A stretch of DNA of 6,831 bases from an uncultured Collinsella sp. (GTDB lineage Bacteria; Actinomycetota; Coriobacteriia; Coriobacteriales; Coriobacteriaceae). The stretch spans positions 1-6,831 of the forward strand of contig CATWID010000078.1 in the NCBI GenBank assembly GCA_958350755.1. Direction: 5' to 3'. Below, piece after piece: positions 6,352 to 6,831 of this stretch. Below the pieces are notes generated by a model. That model saw only the letters and a program-made list of their open reading frames with translations, was not told the origin of the DNA and searched no databases. Both the position numbers and the translations under genes were made by a program. Every line of letters starts with the position of its first letter. Positions within the stretch are counted from its first letter, which is position 1.

Positions 6352-6741
6352 GAGGGCACCGTAAGAACGTAGTGTGATTGGCGGTGCTGCTGCTTGCCAG
6401 GGCGTTTGATTGGATGATGACGCGCACGGGGCGGGATTCGCCAGTCCGCTAAGCCACGTTGGCAACAGTAGCGTACCAGGTGGTTGCTTGCAGAGATCCT
6501 CACGCGCGCCGTGCTTGAACCACTGGAGGTACGTGTTTCTTGTCGCGCGTCCATCGGTGACCGATCCGCCTTTTACTAAACAAGTTTATCGAGCGCGCGA
6601 AGCGATTGAGCCAATGGCGAAGCTCCAACTTATTCGTCAACTCATGGGCAAGCCACCCGAGACTACTCATTTCTCCTACTAGCAATGAAGGTCTGCGACC
6701 TGCAGTTTTGCAAACTGCTTGAAAGCCACCCGATGAGATAT
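6352..6741. other. About 390 bp without a recognisable gene
   Basis: No RNA gene or conserved protein motif is visible on either strand. A plus-strand open frame ends at TAG 6680-6682. Its tail (R-A-R-E-A-I-E-P-M-A-K-L-Q-L-I-R-Q-L-M) looks faintly protein-like, but its first part does not, and there is no convincing start. It could be the end of a decayed gene served by the terminator downstream. A short perfect inverted repeat, GCAGTTT-TGC-AAACTGC, lies at 6702-6718. Confidence 0.4.
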
Positions 6742-6778
6742 CCCCGATTTCCGCTTGGAATCGGGGGTATTTTTATTT
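6742..6778 (+). terminator. Intrinsic terminator, plus strand
   Basis: CCCCGATT (6742-6749), then one bulged T and CC, pairs with GGAATCGGGG (6757-6766) over a GCTT loop. A T-rich tract TATTTTTATTT (6768-6778) follows. The tract is only on the plus-strand side, so it ends rightward transcription; the minus strand has no U-run after the stem. No intact plus-strand gene precedes it in the window. A second small hairpin, ACAGGCT-TT-AGCCTGT, follows at 6779-6794. Confidence 0.75.
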
Positions 6779-6831
6779 ACAGGCTTTAGCCTGTGCGGGG
6801 CGCGCAGCGCGTCGCATCAGAAACCACCCGC

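Noticed and set aside
6410..6682. Plus-strand frame upstream of the terminator as a gene
   Set aside because: The tail is faintly protein-like, but the start region is not, no ribosome-binding site is clear and no family is recognised. It is recorded only as a possibility within the non-coding stretch.

Overview
The window is most likely a defence or accessory island from a bacterium of moderate GC content. The DUF3800 remnant and the style of the restriction-modification (RM) protein recall gut Coriobacteriia (Collinsella/Olsenella-like actinobacteria). That placement is a recognition-based inference and was not tested by any search.

Most of the window is one minus-strand module, 6299 down to 836. 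Read in its own direction it contains: (i) a 1277-residue single-chain protein with nuclease, adenine methyltransferase and two target-recognition domains (TRDs), laid out like AloI-type IIB/IIG enzymes; (ii) after a 37-bp gap, a 330-residue tyrosine recombinase; and (iii) directly after the recombinase stop codon, a promoterless 200-codon fragment encoding an alternative second TRD. The real and the silent TRD2 are bracketed by the same two 21-bp perfect repeats, R1 on the 5' side and R2 on the 3' side. All copies are in direct orientation and the same reading frame, so a swap between them would exchange TRD2 and change half of the bipartite recognition site. R1 abuts the stop codon of the recombinase, as an attachment site often abuts its integrase gene. 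The stretch R1-TRD2-recombinase-R1 (1657 bp per repeat period) could therefore excise or integrate as a circle. A perfect 13-bp inverted repeat with a 6-bp spacer lies between the RM gene and the recombinase and contains the recombinase ribosome-binding site. It may control recombinase translation, or it may be a recombinase binding site.

The left flank (1-830) is a scrapyard. It has an unassigned stretch, a perfect 18-bp hairpin, the last 57 codons of an IS30-family transposase, and immediately after it the C-terminal part of a DUF3800 protein on the plus strand. The DUF3800 gene has lost its 5' part, probably through the IS30 insertion. It converges on the silent cassette. The right flank (6300-6831) holds the leader and a plausible extended -10 promoter for the RM gene, about 390 bp with no gene I can recognise, and a plus-strand intrinsic terminator near 6742-6778.

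Taken together, the locus looks like a variable-specificity, single-chain RM system with its own recombinase and one spare TRD. Known phase-variable systems of this kind are mostly three-gene Type I systems with inverted hsdS repeats. A direct-repeat layout on a fused R-M-S enzyme is the unusual part.
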